DNA from: Cytophagales bacterium | GTDB lineage: Bacteria; Bacteroidota; Bacteroidia; Cytophagales; Cyclobacteriaceae | Assembly: GCA_022360015.1 (NCBI GenBank) | Contig: JAKSDQ010000251.1 | Location: 1-64,000, forward strand | Length of the DNA stretch: 64,000 nt | Direction: 5' to 3' | Shown: positions 27,244-36,103 of the stretch, piece after piece | Position numbering within the stretch: position 1 is the stretch's first letter | Layout of the letters: every line of letters begins with the position of its first letter | Made by a program: the position numbers and the translations under genes | The notes under the pieces: generated by a model | The model's input: the letters and a program-made list of their open reading frames with translations, nothing else | What the model was told of the DNA's origin: nothing | The model's database searches: none

Positions 27244-28113
27244 ATGAAAAAAATACTTACCGTTTTTACCGCGGCCCTGGCATTCAGTTTTATTTTTCAT
27301 TTTTCCAGCGCCCAGATTCAAACCCCCGCGCCCAGTCCGGCTGGCAAAATTGAACAGAAAGTGGGGCTGACAGATGTTACTATCAACTACTCACGGCCCG
27401 GAGTGAAAGGAAGGAAGATATTTGTGGATGTAGAAGAATATGGAAAAATGTGGAGAACCGGCGCCAACAATGCGACCACCATAGCGTTTAGCGATGATGT
27501 TAAATTGGAAGGAAAAGAAGTTCCGGCAGGGAAGTATGCCATCTACTCAATTCCCGGCAAAAAACAGTGGACCATTATGATTTATAAAGACCTTGGCATC
27601 GGCGGTAATGTCAGTGCTTATGACGAGTCTGAGGAATTAACCAGGTTTACGGTTAACTCGGTTAAAAATCCAAATCATGTGGAAAACCTTACCTTTGATA
27701 TTGGGGATTTAAAGGATGAAAGTGCTACCATACGACTTAAATGGAGCGATATTATCGTTCCCATACAAATGACTGTCGACACCAAAACCAAGGTGATGGC
27801 CAGCATAAACCGATTTGCCAAAAACCCCAATGCTTCCCTTGTCAACCAATACGCCTCTGCCGCTAACTACTATTTTGCCAATGATATGGATTTGAATAAA
27901 GCCCTGGAGTGGATCTCCAAAGCCGTTGAATACAATCCCAATGCATTTTGGCATGTACAAACCAAAGCAAGGATACAGGCTAAAATGAAAGACTACAAGG
28001 GCGCCATTGCGACTGCCAACCAATCCATGGAATTAGCCAAATCGGCTCAAAGTGATTTTGGGTATATCAAATCCAACCAAAAGTATATTGAAAAATGGTC
28101 TAAGCTGCAGTGA
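27244..28113 (+). CDS. DUF2911 domain protein with C-terminal TPR-like helices, exported
   Basis: 289 aa. Signal peptide MKKILTVFTAALAFSFIFH to SSAQ, then DUF2911 at ~38-170 with its typical phrases VTINYSRPGVKGRKIF, WRTGANNATTI and PAGKYAIYSIPGKKQWT. The C-terminal ~100 residues are helical and TPR-like (ALEWISKAVEYNPNAFWHVQ). DUF2911 proteins are common in exported Bacteroidetes proteomes; the role is unknown. It starts 113 bases from the divergent glycosylase. A strong inverted repeat follows its stop. Confidence 0.9.
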   Translation: MKKILTVFTAALAFSFIFHFSSAQIQTPAPSPAGKIEQKVGLTDVTINYSRPGVKGRKIFVDVEEYGKMWRTGANNATTIAFSDDVKLEGKEVPAGKYAIYSIPGKKQWTIMIYKDLGIGGNVSAYDESEELTRFTVNSVKNPNHVENLTFDIGDLKDESATIRLKWSDIIVPIQMTVDTKTKVMASINRFAKNPNASLVNQYASAANYYFANDMDLNKALEWISKAVEYNPNAFWHVQTKARIQAKMKDYKGAIATANQSMELAKSAQSDFGYIKSNQKYIEKWSKLQ

Positions 28114-28147
28114 TGGCTAACCTGTAGCGTAGTTCTTAAAGTGGGAT

Positions 28148-28180
28148 AGTCATAGTATGACTTTGAGTCATGCTATGACT
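28148..28180. terminator. Bidirectional terminator-like hairpin between convergent genes
   Basis: AGTCATAGTATGAC (28148-28161) pairs with GTCATGCTATGACT (28167-28180), a 14-base stem with one mismatch and a 5-base loop. It lies between the DUF2911 stop and the stop of the symporter gene, overlapping the latter by 8 bases, so it could stop transcription from both sides. No T-run follows. Confidence 0.5.
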
Positions 28181-29909
28181 TGGTGAAGTGATTGTTTCGA
28201 ACGCCTAAATTCCTGATTATCTGGATCAGATAACTTATTATTATCACCAGTAGGCAGCCCATTGCATTATACCAAAGAAAGCCCATTGTAAAAATTCCCG
28301 CTGTTCCTTGTATGTTTAAATAATGAATGATTCCGATCGCCACCTGGCCGATGATAGCCCCGAAAAAAACTGCATTGCTTTTAATGGATTTAAAGAAAAA
28401 AGCCACTACAAAGATTCCCAATACAATAGGATAAAACAATGAACCGATAAGGTTAACTGCCTGAATCAGGTTTTCGAAAAGTGAAAGCGTGGAAGCAAAC
28501 ACAATCGCAATAATACCCCAGATCAGCGTAAATAATTTTGAGGTACCCAGATAATGTTTATCCGTTTTTCCTGAATTAAGCCTCCGTTTATAGATATCGA
28601 TGGTAGTGGTTGAACCGAGTGCATTGAGTTCAGAGGAGGTGGAAGACATCGCCGCTGAAAATATTACGGCAAACAACAACCCAATAATACCTACCGGCAG
28701 TGTATTCATCACAAAATGCATAAAAATGTAGTCCTTGTCATTGGTTTCCGCATTTGGTATTCCCTCACGGATTACTTGCCTTGCCCTTTCCCTGATCTGA
28801 TCGGATTCCATTTGCAAACCGTTTAATTTCAACCGGGCCTGATCAATTTCGTTTTGGTTTCCACTGTTTACTGCACTGACTAATCCCTCGACAGCCAGCC
28901 TCTTTGTTTCGAATTTTTGCGTATAATCTTCTTCCAGCTTCCGAAAGTCACGGCCTTTGTCTGTTTGCCTGATTTGTTCCCTGACAGTGCTGTTAAAAAA
29001 AATGGGAGGAGGACTAAATTGATAAAATACAAACACCATGGCACCGATAAACAATATCACAAATTGCATGGGTACTTTCAAAAGTCCGTTCATCATTAAC
29101 CCCATCCTGCTTTCTTTTAACGACCTTCCGGTAAGATATCTTTGTACCTGGCTTTGATCCGTACCAAAATAAGACATAAACAAAAACACCGCACCCGTGA
29201 TACCCGACCAAAAATTGTAGCGATCACTTAAATCAAAGGAAAAATTCACCACATTCAACCGGTCCATTTTGCCGGCCACATGCAGGGCATCTATGAAGCC
29301 AATTCCTTCAGGCAGGGAGGTGATCACCAGAATACCCGCAACCACCATCCCCACCATCATAATTGCCATTTGATGTTTCTGCGTCTGTGTAACGGCTTTG
29401 GTGCCGCCGGAAACCGTATAGATGATTACTGCCAGGCCGATAATTACGTTAGTTATTCTCAGGTCCCAGTTCAACAAAGTAGATAAAATAATCGATGGTG
29501 CGTAAATAGTGATGCCTGCCGCAAGCCCCCTTTGGATCAAAAAAATCAAAGCGGCCAGCATCCTGGTTTTAAGATCAAACCTCGACTCCAAATACTCATA
29601 GGCTGTGTACACCTTCAATCTGTAATAAAGCGGCAGGAAAAAAATGGATATCAATATCATGGCCAGCGGCAGCCCAAAGTAAAACTGGACAAAGCGCATA
29701 CCATCGGTATAAGCCTGACCGGGTGTGGAAAGAAAGGTGATCGCGCTGGCCTGTGTAGCCATTATTGACAGGCCTATTGCCCACCATTTGGTATCGTCTC
29801 CTCCCCTCAAATAAGAATCCATGCTTTGGACTCCTCTCGTTTTATAGACTCCATAGAAAACTATGAGAATCAACGTACCAAAAAGTATCAGATAGTCTAT
29901 ATTGCTCAT
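28173..29909 (-). CDS. Sodium:solute symporter (SSS family)
   Basis: 578 aa with about 13-14 membrane helices. SSS marks: GLSIMATQASAITFLSTPGQAY, YYRLKVYTAYEYLESRFD, and TVSGGTKAVTQTQKHQM. A soluble charged insert lies at ~320-385. The last helices (IIGLLFAVIFSAAMSSTSSELNALGS) carry the TM8-type Na+-site serines. The substrate cannot be read from sequence; it may be a sugar or amide product released by the PIG-L enzyme of the same run. ATG 29909 overlaps the stop of the 47-aa gene in ATGA. Confidence 0.92.
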   Translation of the reverse strand: MSNIDYLILFGTLILIVFYGVYKTRGVQSMDSYLRGGDDTKWWAIGLSIMATQASAITFLSTPGQAYTDGMRFVQFYFGLPLAMILISIFFLPLYYRLKVYTAYEYLESRFDLKTRMLAALIFLIQRGLAAGITIYAPSIILSTLLNWDLRITNVIIGLAVIIYTVSGGTKAVTQTQKHQMAIMMVGMVVAGILVITSLPEGIGFIDALHVAGKMDRLNVVNFSFDLSDRYNFWSGITGAVFLFMSYFGTDQSQVQRYLTGRSLKESRMGLMMNGLLKVPMQFVILFIGAMVFVFYQFSPPPIFFNSTVREQIRQTDKGRDFRKLEEDYTQKFETKRLAVEGLVSAVNSGNQNEIDQARLKLNGLQMESDQIRERARQVIREGIPNAETNDKDYIFMHFVMNTLPVGIIGLLFAVIFSAAMSSTSSELNALGSTTTIDIYKRRLNSGKTDKHYLGTSKLFTLIWGIIAIVFASTLSLFENLIQAVNLIGSLFYPIVLGIFVVAFFFKSIKSNAVFFGAIIGQVAIGIIHYLNIQGTAGIFTMGFLWYNAMGCLLVIIISYLIQIIRNLGVRNNHFTKS

Positions 29910-30049
29910 TCAAAAAATCTGGTAAACAGATAGAACAGCATAATCAAAAAAGTCAGGTTCGCCATCAAAAACAGGTAGGCCCCATTCCAGGACTTAAAAA
30001 AAGGGGGTAAATCATCTTTGTCGGGGGAATTATTGTCAAATTCACTCAT
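29906..30049 (-). CDS. 47-residue single-helix membrane protein
   Basis: A short gene, MSEFDNNSPDKDDLPPFF, then one hydrophobic helix (AYLFLMANLTFLIMLFYLF) and FFE. It is supported by its position: its ATG overlaps the PIG-L stop as ATGA (30046-30049) and its stop overlaps the symporter ATG as ATGA (29906-29909). Such double coupling is hard to explain by chance. Its likely job is a small accessory subunit of the symporter; comparable small proteins precede several SSS-family transporters. This role is inferred. Confidence 0.75.
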   Translation of the reverse strand: MSEFDNNSPDKDDLPPFFKSWNGAYLFLMANLTFLIMLFYLFTRFFE

Positions 30050-32571
30050 GGTTTGATCTGTTTTGTTTTCACCGGACCGTTACCCATAGATATAATATTG
30101 GTAAAAAGCCGGTAGGCTCCCGGAACGCCGGCCGGCAACTGCCTGAAAAAAGAGATCGCGCAGTACGTATAGTAGCCCTCTCCATATTTGGCGATCAGAA
30201 GGCTACCCTTTTTCGGATCCTCACCTTTGTCATGCCACGATAATATCGGAGCATATTCACTGCTCCATTCATTGGGAAAATAGAGCCCGCGTTCCTGAAC
30301 CCAGCCTTCAAAGTCTTCATGGGTGATCTTGTTGGGCATATTCAAGACTTCATGTTCCGGATTTAAAAACTTCACCCTGGCATCTTCCTCAGATACCCTG
30401 TCCCTGGAGAGCTTCAGAGGGTAAGGTGAGAACGCTTCTGTCACCAACCGGAAACTGGTGTTATATTGCACAATCAGGTTTCCACCACCACGCACATATG
30501 ACAATAATTTGTTCTGATAATACTTCAGTCTTTTGTGGGTATTAAGCGCCCTTACACCCAAAATGATGGCATCGTATCGTTGAAGGTTAGGCACTGAGAT
30601 ATCGTCATCGTTCAGTATATCCACCCGATAGCCAATCTGCTCAAGGCTGGAGGGTATATCGTCGCCCGCCCCCATCACATAACCGATTTTGGTGCCGTAT
30701 CTGGTTATGTTCAATTTGACCAGCTTTATCGAAGACTTGAATAAATGGGTCTGTACCGGAATATGGTCATAATCAATAAACTTCACGCTTTGGTCATATT
30801 TACGGCCATCATATTCAAAATAGGCTGAAAGGTTACCGACACTTTGCTCCCGGGAAGGAAAAACCTTGAAATGAAAAACCTGCTCGGTTCCCTTTTGAAG
30901 CGTTTTCACCGAGTAACTTTCAGGAGTAGTAGTCCACCCGGCAGGTAACCTGGGTTTCAACCGGCCACTGATGCTATCTGCACTGGCCGCGACCGTAAAA
31001 TATATATCTTTTGGATCATCACCTGCGAAGATCATGACATTTTCGGAGGCATTTACCGCGATGGGAGGAACAATAATAAAAGGTCTGTAAGACTCTCCGT
31101 CCACGGGATCGTTCCATTTATAGATAACCGGAACCTGAAAATCAAAAACGTTACCTTCAATTTTGATCTTGAAGGTAGCCAAAAGTGCCGGCCCATTTTC
31201 AGGTTTACCAATAAGCTGAAGGTCATTTACCTTAAACAAACCGTAAGAACCTTCTTCCTTAAGCCAATAGGGTATTGTAAAGGGAAAATCCCCGGGTATG
31301 GTGATATCGAGGCTATGGGCCAACCGGATATTTTCCTGCAGTGGTTTGTTGATGATAACCAGCTCCTCTGTATGCTCAAACTGAAAGTTTTGCACATCCA
31401 GCCTATTTCTGGCCCTGGTAATCATTTCAATGTCAAGTTTTACTGATGATCCGGGCGTCGCATAATAGTCATGAGCCCTGATTTCCAGGTAAAGCCCCAG
31501 ACAATCCCTAATCAGTTTTTTAACCTCTTTTTGTTTTTTTCCCCTCCAGAAATCATTTTCCAGATTATCCAGGGAATTGTAAAGGTTAACCAGGTCAGGT
31601 ACCGACAAAGAGGGGTTTTCCGGGTCGAAATTTTCAATTAGCGCATTGACCTTCTGCTGATACACCTGTCCGTCTTTTACCCTGTTCCAGGAATAATCGA
31701 TATTGTCAAAAATGCCATCGCGTGGCTTGCTTCCCTTGACAAATTCCAGAAATTCCAGACTTTCCCCGCGCGATCCTGTAGCGCCAAATCCCTGACTTTT
31801 ATGCATACTCCTGCTTGATGCCGCTATTTCCGTATATGATTTACCTAATAAAGGGTTGTACTTCCCAACATCCACTGTTGTGACACCTTTGGAATCTTTT
31901 GCAATATATTTATTCCACCACCTCCCTGTGTTGATGAATAGTCTTTCAGGTTGCCATGTATCAGTATACTGCAATTGTTCGGGAAACGCCTTGGGGTCGG
32001 CAGCCAGATCAAAAGCCTCGATAGCAATCACGGCTGAGGAGGTATGGTGGCCATGACCCGCTCTTTTATCCGGAGGGAACCTTGTGATGATTACATCGGG
32101 TTTAAAATTTCTGATTACCCAGACGACATCGGCCATTACTTCATCTTTGCCCCAGATGGCTATTGTTTCTTCATGGGACTTTGAATACCCAAAATCATTG
32201 GCCCTGGTAAAAAACTGTTGTCCGCCATCCACGCTTCGGGCCTGAAGCAATTCCTGTGTTCTGATAATCCCCAACTGCTCCCTGATCTCCGGGCCTACAA
32301 GATTTTGCCCGCCATCTCCCCGTGTTAGCGACAGATAACCGGTATTTACCAGTTTTTCATTGGCCAAATAGGCTATCAATCTTGTGTTTTCGTCATCCGG
32401 GTGCGCGGCGAAATACAATACGTTGCCGAGCACGTTTAACTTTTTAAGCGCCAGCTTGATTTCAGCGACATTGGGTTGTTTGGGCTTTTGGGCAAAAGCG
32501 TGATAAAAAATTAACTGAGAAAGAAAGAGCAAAAAGAATAAATGATGGAATGGTAATGTTAGTTTTCTCAT
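30046..32571 (-). CDS. Exported PIG-L (LmbE-like) family deacetylase, large Bacteroidetes form
   Basis: 841 aa. Signal peptide ends near AFAQ. The catalytic N-terminal domain (~40-300) carries the zinc motif AHPDDE (56-61) and the downstream HGHHTSSAVIAIEAF. The middle holds beta-sandwich modules, and the C-terminus has a GATase1-like region (GVRALNTHKRLKYY, GGGNLIVQYN). PIG-L enzymes remove acetyl groups from N-acetyl sugars or similar amides. The coupled small protein and Na+ symporter downstream suggest that the released solute is imported. The true substrate is unknown. Confidence 0.9.
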   Translation of the reverse strand: MRKLTLPFHHLFFLLFLSQLIFYHAFAQKPKQPNVAEIKLALKKLNVLGNVLYFAAHPDDENTRLIAYLANEKLVNTGYLSLTRGDGGQNLVGPEIREQLGIIRTQELLQARSVDGGQQFFTRANDFGYSKSHEETIAIWGKDEVMADVVWVIRNFKPDVIITRFPPDKRAGHGHHTSSAVIAIEAFDLAADPKAFPEQLQYTDTWQPERLFINTGRWWNKYIAKDSKGVTTVDVGKYNPLLGKSYTEIAASSRSMHKSQGFGATGSRGESLEFLEFVKGSKPRDGIFDNIDYSWNRVKDGQVYQQKVNALIENFDPENPSLSVPDLVNLYNSLDNLENDFWRGKKQKEVKKLIRDCLGLYLEIRAHDYYATPGSSVKLDIEMITRARNRLDVQNFQFEHTEELVIINKPLQENIRLAHSLDITIPGDFPFTIPYWLKEEGSYGLFKVNDLQLIGKPENGPALLATFKIKIEGNVFDFQVPVIYKWNDPVDGESYRPFIIVPPIAVNASENVMIFAGDDPKDIYFTVAASADSISGRLKPRLPAGWTTTPESYSVKTLQKGTEQVFHFKVFPSREQSVGNLSAYFEYDGRKYDQSVKFIDYDHIPVQTHLFKSSIKLVKLNITRYGTKIGYVMGAGDDIPSSLEQIGYRVDILNDDDISVPNLQRYDAIILGVRALNTHKRLKYYQNKLLSYVRGGGNLIVQYNTSFRLVTEAFSPYPLKLSRDRVSEEDARVKFLNPEHEVLNMPNKITHEDFEGWVQERGLYFPNEWSSEYAPILSWHDKGEDPKKGSLLIAKYGEGYYTYCAISFFRQLPAGVPGAYRLFTNIISMGNGPVKTKQIKP

Positions 32572-32673
32572 TAAGCAGTCTGTGGTTTGAAGGGTAAATA
32601 TAACTGTTATTTGTTATACGAAAAATTCAAAATTAAGATGGGCTTGTTTGAATATTGTCAAAAACAGGCGAAA

Positions 32674-33336
32674 TCAGGTTTGTTTAAATTGAAATTTCAG
32701 ATATTTGATACGCTCACCGAGTTCGTAAAATTTCTGTTCATATTTGGTTTTTATCCCAAAATGTCGATTGTTATGGGGTGATTTGTAGAGATCTCTTGTG
32801 AAGATCAGGTTTTCAATGTCTTGTCTTCCGTTCAAAATTTGCAAAGTATAATCAAATAAAGCAGTATTGTCTGTTTTAAGGTGGATATAACCGCCTGACA
32901 TCAGGATGTCCTTGTATACATCGAGATAATGGTTGTTAGTCAGCCTGTGTTTTTCATCCCGTAATTTAGGTCTTGGGTCGGGGAAGGTTATCCATATTTC
33001 GCTCACTTCTCCATTAGTAAAAAAGCGAGGCAGGAATTGTATCTGTGTCCTTAAAAAAGCCGCGTTATCCAAACTTAATTGCAGTGCCCTGGAGCTGCCT
33101 ACCCAAATTCTGTCACCTTTTATGTCTACACCTATAAAGTTTTTGCCAGGGAATAATCGGGCTAAACCTACGGTATACTCGCCTCTGCCACAACCTAATT
33201 CCAGTACAAGCGCATGCTCATTCCCGAAGTGATCCTTTCCCCAGCGGCCCTTTATGCACTCATAAATCTTTTTTTCAGGGCCTATCACATTGGGCCGGAC
33301 AGCGATTTCCTCGAATCTTTTTATTTTATCACGCAC
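32674..33336 (-). CDS. trmB: tRNA (guanine-N7)-methyltransferase TrmB
   Basis: 220 aa from GTG 33336, which fits the family length; the frame runs to a TTG at 33381 with no ATG. SAM-binding motif LELGCGRGEYTVGLA, then FIGVDIKGDRIW. The TrmB motif WITFPDPRPKLRDEKHRL carries catalytic Asp. It forms m7G46 in tRNA variable loops. The gene is a single unit, 102 bases before the PIG-L gene and on the same strand. Confidence 0.93.
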   Translation of the reverse strand: MRDKIKRFEEIAVRPNVIGPEKKIYECIKGRWGKDHFGNEHALVLELGCGRGEYTVGLARLFPGKNFIGVDIKGDRIWVGSSRALQLSLDNAAFLRTQIQFLPRFFTNGEVSEIWITFPDPRPKLRDEKHRLTNNHYLDVYKDILMSGGYIHLKTDNTALFDYTLQILNGRQDIENLIFTRDLYKSPHNNRHFGIKTKYEQKFYELGERIKYLKFQFKQT

Positions 33337-33659
33337 GTTATTGTAGAGCCTTTGCAGGTAAAAATAAAAAACATATTTCAAAAAACAGGCTCCGAAATGC
33401 TATAAAACCAATTTTCGAAAGATAAAACTGTTTAGTCAGTTACAAGGTGCTACCGGTTGACGGCAGTTAGCTTCTGTCTGGCTGTTACCTGTACAGCCGG
33501 TGGTCGATACTGGCTAAAGGTCCGGTACCTGGTGTTTACCGTGTATGGAGCTGTAATAATCTTATGGCTGGCAAAACTTATATTCCTGGTTCATTAAGGT
33601 AGTAAGTACCGGAAAAAGTGCCATATCTTTGCGCCGTACTATGGGTATTGGAGAGGTGT

Positions 33660-34319
33660 TTATTTCCCTTTAGCGTACTGGTAGTTTTTTGCTGAGGGGG
33701 GAATAGGAAGCCCTTCCCGGAGCCACTCATCGGCCACCGGTGTGCCTGCGATCATTCGCAGGGGAATGATACCGGCCCAGATGTCCAGGTCGTAATCTTC
33801 TTTCTCATCGTTAGGGCCACCGGTTCTGATCTTGGCAGAGGCTGATTCAATCTCAATGGCCAATACAGTTGTTCCCTTTAATTCCTTTTCGTGGGGAGGT
33901 CTCGCCTCTTCCCACCTGCCATTGATAATTTGGTTGGTAATTACCTCCAATGCGTAGCTTTTCCGATCATTACCGACCGGTTTTGCCTGGCCGAAAACCA
34001 TCACAGACCGGTAGTTGACCGAAGAGTGAAAAGTCGATCTGGCAACAACTATGCCATCCAGATGCGTTACAGTCAGGCATACGGGTAAGCCTTGTTCCAT
34101 ATGGGCCAGCATCCTGCTTTTAGTGGCCCCATGAATGTAAATCTTATCTCCATCCCGGCCATAAGCGGTTGGAATAACAAATGGCTGACCTTCAACAACA
34201 AAACCCACATGACACACAAATGCTGCATCCAGTATCTTGTAAACAGTCTCCCGGTCATAGCTGGCTCTTTTAGGCAGCCTTTTCACTTGATTTCTTTCAG
34301 TAATTCTGTAAGTATTCAT
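33660..34319 (-). CDS. Pyridoxamine 5'-phosphate oxidase-like flavoprotein (NimA-type)
   Basis: 219 aa, a split-barrel flavin-binding fold. Motifs: YKILDAAFVCHVGFV, PFVIPTAYGRDGDKIYIHG, ATKSRMLAHMEQG and SVNYRSVMVFGQA, as seen in the group that includes nitroimidazole-resistance and heme-linked proteins. The gene is divergent from a MocR regulator, with 85 bases between starts, and MocR proteins sense PLP; so its product probably links to vitamin B6 or flavin metabolism. That link is inferred from the pair. Confidence 0.88.
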   Translation of the reverse strand: MNTYRITERNQVKRLPKRASYDRETVYKILDAAFVCHVGFVVEGQPFVIPTAYGRDGDKIYIHGATKSRMLAHMEQGLPVCLTVTHLDGIVVARSTFHSSVNYRSVMVFGQAKPVGNDRKSYALEVITNQIINGRWEEARPPHEKELKGTTVLAIEIESASAKIRTGGPNDEKEDYDLDIWAGIIPLRMIAGTPVADEWLREGLPIPPSAKNYQYAKGK

Positions 34320-34341
34320 GGTGGTGGTTTTTAGTTTTGGT

Positions 34342-34374
34342 CAAAGGTAGTAACTTAGCGGACTGTCATAGTAA
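34342..34374 (-). promoter_or_regulatory. Promoter and possible MocR operator in the divergent spacer
   Basis: On the minus strand TACCTTTG (34342-34349) fits the -7 consensus and lies 22 bases before the ATG at 34319. On the plus strand TAGTAA is repeated at 34348 and 34369, exactly 21 bases (two helical turns) apart, the first copy touching the -7 box. MocR regulators commonly bind direct repeats on one helix face. Prediction only. Confidence 0.35.
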
Positions 34375-34404
34375 TCCGATTTTAAACTTTCAAATGGTCC
34401 GGTT

Positions 34405-35889
34405 ATGTTTCCTTTCAAAAGTATTGTTGCTATTGACAAATCACACAAATCCCCTGTATACCTTCAAATAGTCAATAGCTTCATCCGGGAAATCAACCTG
34501 GGCCGCCTTGTTCCGGGACAGCGATTACCGGGCTCCCGGGAAATGGCAAGATTGCTGGAATTAAACAGAAAAACGGTGATTATGGCATATGAAGAACTCA
34601 TGGCACAGGGTTGGATTGAGATTCATGCCTCCAGGGGTAGCTTCATCAGCGGTGAATTGCCAAAAGTGAAGCATCAGGAGATTACACCGCAATCCGGTTG
34701 GAAGGGGAAGCCTGCACTCGATAAGTGTGGTTTTACCATTACGCCCAACCCAAAACTGGTCACCCCTCTTTACACAGACCATAATTTATTGGAAATCGAT
34801 GAAGGCTCGCCTGATGAACGGCTGGCACCGGTAGCATATTTATACAGGTATTGTAAAGGTATCGCCAAGAGCAAGGCAGGTCGAAAACTTCTAAAGTATC
34901 ATGATGTTCAGGGTGAACTATCCCTGCGCCGGGCCCTTTCAAGGTATTTGGCCGATACCCGGGGGTTAAACTACCCGGCAGAGAACATTTTTATCACCCG
35001 TGGCAGTCAAATGGCCATTTATTTACTATTTAATGTGTTAATTCAGCGCGGTGCCCATGTGGTAGTCGGATCGACCAACTATGGCGCCGCCAATGCTGTG
35101 ATCCGCAATATGGGTGCTCATCTTTTAACGGTGCCGGTAGATGAGCACGGAATTGTTGTTTCGGAAATTGAAAAAATCTGCAACAAGGCGAGGGTAAGTG
35201 CGGTTTATATCACTCCACATCACCATTTTCCTACCACTGTCACTTTGAGTGCTCAACGAAGGATCGAACTTTTAAAACTGGCTGAGCAATACAGGTTTGC
35301 TATTTTGGAAGATGACTATGACTACGATTATCATTATTCCAGCAGTCCCATTCTTCCCCTCGCCAGTTTAGATCAACAAGGGTTAGTAATCTATGTGGGG
35401 GCCTTCAGCAAATTACTGGCACCATCGATCCGGATCGGTTACCTCGTGGCACCAACGGAATTAATTACCGCATTAAAGCCATTAAGGCGAATTGTAGACA
35501 GGCAGGGAGACCCCATTATGGAAATGGCCATAGCCGAAATGATCAAAGACGGGGAAATTCAAAGGCATTTGAAGAAAACCGTTAAAATTTATAAAAAAAG
35601 AAGGGATTTGTTTTGCAGATTGCTAAAAGATAATCTTGGAAAGCATGTGAGCTTCAAAATACCGGAAGGGGGTATGGTAGTTTGGGCCTGTTTCGGCCCG
35701 CATATCGATCCGGAACAACTGGCGGCGGAACTAAAAAGAAAGAGACTTGTGATCAACATCCAAAAGGATTTTGTGTCGCAACATAATGCAGTACGTTTTG
35801 GTTTTGCTTCCCTTAACGAGGAGGAAATTCATAGGAGTATAACACTTCTCAGGGAAACGGTTGAAGCACTGTTCGGGCATCGGGTTTAG
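34405..35889 (+). CDS. MocR/PdxR-type GntR regulator with aminotransferase domain
   Basis: 494 aa. The winged helix of the GntR family is at ~10-80 (RLPGSREMARLLELNRKTV, YEELMAQGWIE). A fold-type I aminotransferase-like domain covers ~115-485, with the PLP lysine at Lys336 in VGAFSKLLAPSIRIGY and the Asp/Tyr pair in LEDDYDYDYHY. MocR proteins use PLP as a ligand and often control B6, GABA or related genes. It is divergent from the flavoprotein gene at 33660, the likely target. A repeat element follows the stop. Confidence 0.93.
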   Translation: MFPFKSIVAIDKSHKSPVYLQIVNSFIREINLGRLVPGQRLPGSREMARLLELNRKTVIMAYEELMAQGWIEIHASRGSFISGELPKVKHQEITPQSGWKGKPALDKCGFTITPNPKLVTPLYTDHNLLEIDEGSPDERLAPVAYLYRYCKGIAKSKAGRKLLKYHDVQGELSLRRALSRYLADTRGLNYPAENIFITRGSQMAIYLLFNVLIQRGAHVVVGSTNYGAANAVIRNMGAHLLTVPVDEHGIVVSEIEKICNKARVSAVYITPHHHFPTTVTLSAQRRIELLKLAEQYRFAILEDDYDYDYHYSSSPILPLASLDQQGLVIYVGAFSKLLAPSIRIGYLVAPTELITALKPLRRIVDRQGDPIMEMAIAEMIKDGEIQRHLKKTVKIYKKRRDLFCRLLKDNLGKHVSFKIPEGGMVVWACFGPHIDPEQLAAELKRKRLVINIQKDFVSQHNAVRFGFASLNEEEIHRSITLLRETVEALFGHRV

Positions 35890-35948
35890 ACTACAGGTGC
35901 CTTTATGGCCCTTGCCAATCGATACGAATATATGAGCGGGATAGGGTT

Positions 35949-36051
35949 GTTGCACAACGTTTACACCAAAATTCTTTGTGTCTCTTTGTGTCTTGGTGCC
36001 TTTGTGGTTCACCATTTTTTACCACGAAGGCACCAAGACACAAAGAGACAC
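35949..36051. repeat. Dispersed palindromic repeat, copy B
   Basis: Arms at 35978-36008 and 36021-36051 pair over 31 bases with one mismatch, around a 12-base loop. The box GTTGCACAAC (35949-35958), the reverse complement of GTTGTGCAAC, lies exactly 15 bases outside CTTTGTG at 35974. The element lies between the MocR gene and a convergent amidohydrolase. Frames drawn through it are artefacts. Confidence 0.85.
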
Positions 36052-36103
36052 GGAGGTTTTTGCCTGTAAATATAAAATACGGGCACATGCTTTAATAGCC
36101 GGG

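Noticed and set aside
33457-33597. Hydrophobic 46-codon frame starting at TTG in the gap after trmB
   Set aside because: Only a weak TTG start, no ribosome site, no family resemblance, and the region looks like plain spacer.
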